DNA from: a virus
Virus record (IMG/VR): IMGVR_UViG_3300030109_001891
Coordinates: 1-25,580 of that record
DNA length: 25,580 bases
Direction: 5' to 3' (one strand)
Under the pieces are notes generated by a model. That model was given only the letters and a program-made list of their open reading frames with translations. It did not search any database and was not told the origin of the DNA. Positions 21,590 to 25,580 of the stretch are shown piece by piece; the stretch's first letter is position 1, and each line of letters opens with the position of its first letter. The translations under genes were made by a program, and so were the position numbers.

Positions 21590-23108
21590 ATGCTGTTTGT
21601 GCCGGTAATACTAAAGTCACCCCGTATTTTGTATTAAACTTTGATACATCCCCTTGAGTTCTAATATAAGCAAAGTCTTGTAAAGCTTCATTACTGTTGG
21701 CTAATAGTCTAATTACATCATCAGTAATTTCTTTCGGTAGTCTGTTTCTTAATTCACTAAAAGATAATTGTTGTACTTGAGCCGTCGGTGTTTCGCCCTG
21801 ACCTACTGTTTCAGATACTTCCATAGCACTACCACCTAATTGTTTTTTAATTCTGCCTCCATCTTTTTTAAATAAAGTTCCCCCTATTTCTGCTTCTGCT
21901 ATAGCAATAGCACTATTAAACTGAGACATTCCTTGTAATGCTGCTTTAGCTCTTGCAAATTTTGCTAACGCTGCTCTGTACTTGTCTTCATTTTTTCCTT
22001 CATGTCTTTTAATTTCTTTTACCAATGCATCAATGTTTCCTAAAACTTTTAAATCTGCAGTAGTCAAACCTTCTGTTCCTTTTTTACTACCAATAACATC
22101 AATAGCTTGTTTTGTAATATTTATTTCAGCTTGAGCTGCTTTTTTCTCTGCAGCACTATAACTTCCAGTTGTATCATTTACAATTCTCTGTAGTCTTTTT
22201 AAGTCTTTAAGCTGTCTTTCACTAAAACCTTCTTTGCCTGCAGCAAGTTTAGCTTTCTCTATTTCTTTAGTTGCAGTGTACGCTAACTTAGCAATGTCTT
22301 TTTTATCTTTTTTCTTACCAACCATAATTCCTAATAAGGATTTATTTAATACAGCGGCTTTGTCTGCAATAGTTCCTGGTGTACCAATAGCATCAGATAA
22401 GGCAATAGCTAACATACCTTTATTATCATCTTCACCTATTAATCTTTCTATCTTCTTTTTTTCAGCTTCGTAAGTATCTTCAAAAGAAAGTTCTTTTTTA
22501 GGTGTGTCGTCCTCTTTTTTATTAGGAATTACATCTTCAGCAATTGACGTAAAATCTACTGCTTCATAATTAGGAGTATCTGTCATTTTAATTCTTGCTT
22601 CTGCACCTGTTTTATTTTTATTTTTATCAATAATTTCTTCTAATGCAATTTGAGTATCTCCACCTTGTAATTCGTTGTACATTTTAATATCATTGTCATT
22701 TGCAAATTTTCTTTCTTCCTTATTTAAATATCTACCTTCTTTGGCTTTGGTAGTAACTCTTTCATACATTGCAGCAAAAATTTCTTCTGGAGTAAAAGCA
22801 GTATCAACATTAATCATATCCCCACCTACTCCATAATCTAAACCCTGCATAGCGGGAATTTCTTTTTTATTTTTCGTAGGTACAATAGTACTACTAGCAC
22901 CCATAACTTGTGCATCCATAGGAAAACTTTTCATCATTGGAACAATACCACTACCCATACCCATCGCAGCACTTGCTCTAATTTGATTTAATGGAATGGG
23001 ATAAATAGGTGTTTGACCAAAATAGCCACCTTGTGCTTTTACTCTAGGTGTTAATTGTGCAATACCAGTTGATCCGCCTCTTTTAAATGATGGTCTTTTA
23101 AAATACAT
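21588..23108 (-). CDS. Probable virion protein with Gly-rich N-terminus (506 aa)
   Basis: The start MYFKRPSFKRGGSTGIAQLT and the following MGMGSGIVPMMKSFP are flexible and basic. Residues about 110-390 are highly charged helices (EERKFANDNDIKMYNELQGG, EDTYEAEKKKIERLIGEDDN, RAALAKFARAKAALQGM). A KKDGGRIKKQLGGSA element occurs near 415-430, related to the repeat in the 516-aa protein at 24007-25580. The end is LRNRLPKEITDDVIRLLANS. I infer a minor virion protein, perhaps acting with the 1464-aa protein. No family recognised. Confidence 0.5.
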   Translation of the reverse strand: MYFKRPSFKRGGSTGIAQLTPRVKAQGGYFGQTPIYPIPLNQIRASAAMGMGSGIVPMMKSFPMDAQVMGASSTIVPTKNKKEIPAMQGLDYGVGGDMINVDTAFTPEEIFAAMYERVTTKAKEGRYLNKEERKFANDNDIKMYNELQGGDTQIALEEIIDKNKNKTGAEARIKMTDTPNYEAVDFTSIAEDVIPNKKEDDTPKKELSFEDTYEAEKKKIERLIGEDDNKGMLAIALSDAIGTPGTIADKAAVLNKSLLGIMVGKKKDKKDIAKLAYTATKEIEKAKLAAGKEGFSERQLKDLKRLQRIVNDTTGSYSAAEKKAAQAEINITKQAIDVIGSKKGTEGLTTADLKVLGNIDALVKEIKRHEGKNEDKYRAALAKFARAKAALQGMSQFNSAIAIAEAEIGGTLFKKDGGRIKKQLGGSAMEVSETVGQGETPTAQVQQLSFSELRNRLPKEITDDVIRLLANSNEALQDFAYIRTQGDVSKFNTKYGVTLVLPAQTA

Positions 23109-24007
23109 TAACCTCTGCCTCCGAAGATGCTCCCTAAACCATAAGCACTTAATCCAGCGGATAAAGCTTGTGATAAAGGTCCAACAGTTCCTGCTCCACC
23201 TAGTGTAGTGTTAGTAGTAGTTGTTGGTGATCCGCTTGCCTGACTAGCTATCCCTGATCCAAAAGCATTAAGTCTACTTAATGGTTCATTGTATGCTAGT
23301 TGCGCTTGTTGTTGTGCTGCATCTAGTTGCGCTTGTTGGAAAGCCAAGTTTCCTGTACCAGCTGCACCTAATTGTTGTACACCACTCGCTGCCAAGGATG
23401 GTTGTAGTGATGCTAAGTTTCTTTGTTGTTCAAATGCGTTTTGTGCTAATTGACTTGCTTGAGTAAATCCTTGACCTAATAATTGTGCCTGTAATGCTGC
23501 TCTATTTTTTGCTGCATCCGAGGCATACTGAGCTTGAGCTACGCCTTCTCTACCACCACCAAAAGCTCCTGCCTGAATAGCATTCGCTGCAAGTTGTGGT
23601 ACACCCTGTGCAGTTTGTGTATCAAACTCTGCAAGAGTTGTATCAATAACTTGTTGTTGGTATGGGGACATAAAACCTTGAAAAGCTTGTGGGCCAGAAT
23701 AAGCTGCAGCTTGATCTAAGAAAGGTTGATAGCCTGCAACTCCTGTTCCTGTTCCAGCACCGGTTACGGCTCCTGTTGTTGGATCAAAAGTTAACTGACC
23801 TAGTCCTGCTTGAGTTGCTGCTTGTTGTTGAGCAGCTTGAGTTAAAACGTTTTGACCTGCAACCTGTGGTCCAAGTTCCGCTAACGTTGGTACACCGGCC
23901 GAGCCTGGAGCTCTACCAACTTGTTGTGTTAGTAAATCTATATAATTTTCTTGAGCAGCTTCTATAAAAGGAGCTCGTCTCGTTGTTTGTGTATAATCTG
24001 TAGCCAT
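23108..24007 (-). CDS. Gln/Ala-rich virion-type protein (299 aa)
   Basis: A 299-aa low-complexity protein rich in Ala, Gln and Gly (AAQQQAATQAGLGQLTF, LDAAQQQAQLAYNE). ATDYTQTTRRAPFIEAAQEN at the start and GFMSPYQQQVIDTTLAEFD in the middle are the most structured parts. The end is Gly/Ser/Thr-rich (SPTTTTNTTLGGAGTVGPLS). From memory, similar Q/A-rich proteins starting with R(A)PFIEA and containing SPYQQ(Q)VIDTT occur in many marine phages, and I recognise the group but know no function. TAATG junctions on both sides. Confidence 0.6.
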   Translation of the reverse strand: MATDYTQTTRRAPFIEAAQENYIDLLTQQVGRAPGSAGVPTLAELGPQVAGQNVLTQAAQQQAATQAGLGQLTFDPTTGAVTGAGTGTGVAGYQPFLDQAAAYSGPQAFQGFMSPYQQQVIDTTLAEFDTQTAQGVPQLAANAIQAGAFGGGREGVAQAQYASDAAKNRAALQAQLLGQGFTQASQLAQNAFEQQRNLASLQPSLAASGVQQLGAAGTGNLAFQQAQLDAAQQQAQLAYNEPLSRLNAFGSGIASQASGSPTTTTNTTLGGAGTVGPLSQALSAGLSAYGLGSIFGGRG

Positions 24008-25580
24008 TATGCTTTACCTACTTTTTCTGCTTGTTTCATTGTGTTGTATAATTTCTTAGATCCTTCTTCAACGCTGCCATTACCTATACCACGTACAGCA
24101 TCAGCAGTCATTACAAATTCATTTTTAGATAACATAGCAGGTACATCATCGGCTCTTTCTTTAATGCCAACTGGTACAAAACCACCTTCATCTCTGTAGT
24201 CTCTCTCAACTACACCAGCATTATTTCTTCTCATTTTACCTGTTGGTATATCGCTTATGCCACCAACCGATCTAAAAGTCTTACCTGTTAATTGGAATAT
24301 CTCTGCTTCAATGTCTGATACATCTTCACCATTTGCAAGTAAATTATCTCTTAAGATTAATAGTTCTGATACTCTATTAGCACCACCTTTGTAACCTATT
24401 CTTCCGCCATTTTTAAATTTTAGTTCATAGCTATATATTTTATCAGCTAATTCTTTTCTTTCATCAGAATTTAATTCACTTACCTTTTTACCAAATTCTT
24501 GCATTGAAAACTCATCTTGTCCCTCCAATAAAAAATCTATTTCTCTTATCGCATCTGTTCCATCTTTGTAACCTATTCTTCCGCCGTCTGCTTTACCCCG
24601 TAACATTTTTATTAACATTTTTTCACCTTCCGGAAACATACCTGGATTCATTAATACTTTAAATAGTTGTTTACGATCTAAATTAGTTGTTAATGATCTG
24701 TCACTAAATAATCTAGATATTTCGGAACTACTAAAAATTGTTTTAGGAAAAGCCATAGCCATATCCATATCTTCCATATCGTCGTCATCACCTGCTTCAA
24801 CGTCAATAGTCATGATACCTACTTCTGCATCTTTTGGTTTAGAACCAAATGCATAACTTATTCTTCCGCCGTCAGCAAATTTTGGAACAGGTCTTCCTCT
24901 ACCTGCATCGCCATAAGCGCTTGTAGTAGTATCCATCATCATAGACTCAGAAGGTAACTCAGATCTTAAAACCATTTTTGGTCCGTCTTCAGTCATAATC
25001 ATTACATAGTCTTCGGTAGTAGTATCTATATTAGGCATAATCTCCTCCAGTAATTGTGCTTTTATTATTTCATTAGCACCAGACTCGAACCCTATTCTGC
25101 CACCATCTTTTTTACCACCAAAGAAGTTAGTTAAGTAACCTGCGTACTCTTCTTTTTTTTCATCTTTAATAGCTTCATTATATTCTTCTTCAGTTAAATC
25201 ATCATCTACACCAGTTTCAGCCGCTAGTGCTCTAGCTTCTGCGTATGATCCAGCGAAAGCTATTGCTCCCATTACTGCTGCTTTGTCAATAAGAGGTTTG
25301 CCACCTGGAATTGGATTTGGTTTAGTAAACGCTGCTTTAGTTCCTCTTTTTAAAAGATTTAAAGCTTCTCCACCTTTTTCCTTTATTGTAGTATCTGGAC
25401 TTAAAATTTTTTGTATAGATTGTGTAATGGTCATTTGATTAGGGTTTCCCTTTTGTATAATATCAAGTTGTTCTGAATAACTAGGAATGTTCATTTCTTC
25501 ACCTTGAAAGGGTAAGTAACTTCCTGCCCCTGGAATCATTGGTTTCTTTAAAGGCACTTTAGATCTTAAATTACCTGCTT
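24007..25580 (-). CDS. Virion-type protein with DGGRIGY repeats (5' end probably beyond window)
   Basis: The frame is open to the right edge. A GTG at 25555-25557 could start it, but no good ribosome site is visible there, so the true start may lie outside. Numbering from that GTG (516 aa), a ten-residue motif occurs four times: DGGRIGFESG (151-160), DGGRISYAFG (229-238), DGGRIGYKDG (324-333) and NGGRIGYKGG (383-391). The intervals of 60-95 residues are charged or helical. An acidic run (EAGDDDDMEDMDMAMA) lies near 255-269. The C-terminus, DDVPAMLSKNEFVMTADAVRG (471-490) with KLYNTMKQAEK after it, matches a short domain at the ends of phage proteins of the form IPAMLSxGEFVMTAxAV. Function unknown; virion role inferred from position. 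Confidence 0.65.
   Translation of the reverse strand, partial: AGNLRSKVPLKKPMIPGAGSYLPFQGEEMNIPSYSEQLDIIQKGNPNQMTITQSIQKILSPDTTIKEKGGEALNLLKRGTKAAFTKPNPIPGGKPLIDKAAVMGAIAFAGSYAEARALAAETGVDDDLTEEEYNEAIKDEKKEEYAGYLTNFFGGKKDGGRIGFESGANEIIKAQLLEEIMPNIDTTTEDYVMIMTEDGPKMVLRSELPSESMMMDTTTSAYGDAGRGRPVPKFADGGRISYAFGSKPKDAEVGIMTIDVEAGDDDDMEDMDMAMAFPKTIFSSSEISRLFSDRSLTTNLDRKQLFKVLMNPGMFPEGEKMLIKMLRGKADGGRIGYKDGTDAIREIDFLLEGQDEFSMQEFGKKVSELNSDERKELADKIYSYELKFKNGGRIGYKGGANRVSELLILRDNLLANGEDVSDIEAEIFQLTGKTFRSVGGISDIPTGKMRRNNAGVVERDYRDEGGFVPVGIKERADDVPAMLSKNEFVMTADAVRGIGNGSVEEGSKKLYNTMKQAEKVGKA
24387..24585. repeat. 22-bp direct repeat encoding the GGRIGY motif
   Basis: CTTTGTAACCTATTCTTCCG plus two bases occurs identically at 24387-24408 and 24564-24585 inside the 516-aa gene. 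More diverged copies are at about 24855-24870 and 25087-25102. The DNA identity beyond codon need points to recent duplication, conversion or selection on the motif. Confidence 0.7.

Noticed and set aside
23281-23967. Rightward Leu/Val-rich frames
   Set aside because: These are the antisense reading of the Gln/Ala-rich gene; the composition follows from reversed Gln and Ala codons.
1-25580. tRNA genes, CRISPR arrays, insertion sequences, integrase or attachment sites
   Set aside because: None seen by eye on either strand; coding density leaves almost no room for them. A tRNA scan was not possible.

Overview
The window looks like the middle of the genome of a marine tailed bacteriophage. The DNA is AT-rich and almost every base is coding. 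Genes abut or overlap, mostly by ATGA or TAATG junctions, and nearly all lie on the minus strand, so transcription runs right to left. The content is viral: a nuclease and HNH protein, an M15 endolysin, a phage-type family A DNA polymerase, an AEP-type primase, UvrD-like and SNF2-like helicases, a DUF3310 protein, and a block of large low-complexity virion-type proteins. From memory, several small proteins (the 44-aa basic protein, the membrane/coiled-coil proteins beside the endolysin, the 59-aa membrane protein and the DGGRIGY-repeat protein) resemble proteins of podoviruses of SAR11/Pelagibacter and of uncultured Mediterranean phages. A SAR11-like or other marine alphaproteobacterial host is therefore likely, but this is inference. 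I see no integrase, tRNA, CRISPR array, insertion sequence or terminase, and the terminase, portal and capsid genes are probably outside the window.

Layout. 1-2445: a leftward block with a PD-(D/E)XK nuclease (cut by the window edge), an HNH protein, a class I methyltransferase, three small proteins and a 57-aa ribbon-helix-helix regulator. 2446-2514: a divergent control region with a promoter on each strand and a perfect 10-bp palindrome between them; a rightward gene for a small exported protein starts here. 2653-4305: an antisense 65-aa gene, two 2OG-Fe(II) oxygenases separated by a 44-aa basic protein, and a zinc-ribbon protein. 4298-6600: an M15 peptidase endolysin and several short membrane-anchored or coiled-coil proteins, probably the lysis region. 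6610-14164: the replication module in the order ssDNA-binding-like protein, primase, UvrD helicase, DUF3310, DNA polymerase A, plus hypotheticals. 14165-14645: a second control region with a leftward promoter and a divergent promoter pair set in a 9-bp inverted repeat. 14645-16275: a rightward two-gene island with an SNF2-family ATPase. 16272-25580: the leftward late region with a small holin-like protein and five large virion-type proteins.

How it fits together. The primase, polymerase, ssDNA-binding-like protein, UvrD helicase and nuclease form a self-contained replication/recombination set that lacks a recognisable DnaB-type replicative helicase. The SNF2 gene is separated from it by strand and has its own promoter. 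The polymerase carries leucine at the position equivalent to E. coli Phe762. The two divergent promoter regions are the clearest regulatory structure, and the ribbon-helix-helix protein is the only obvious transcription regulator.
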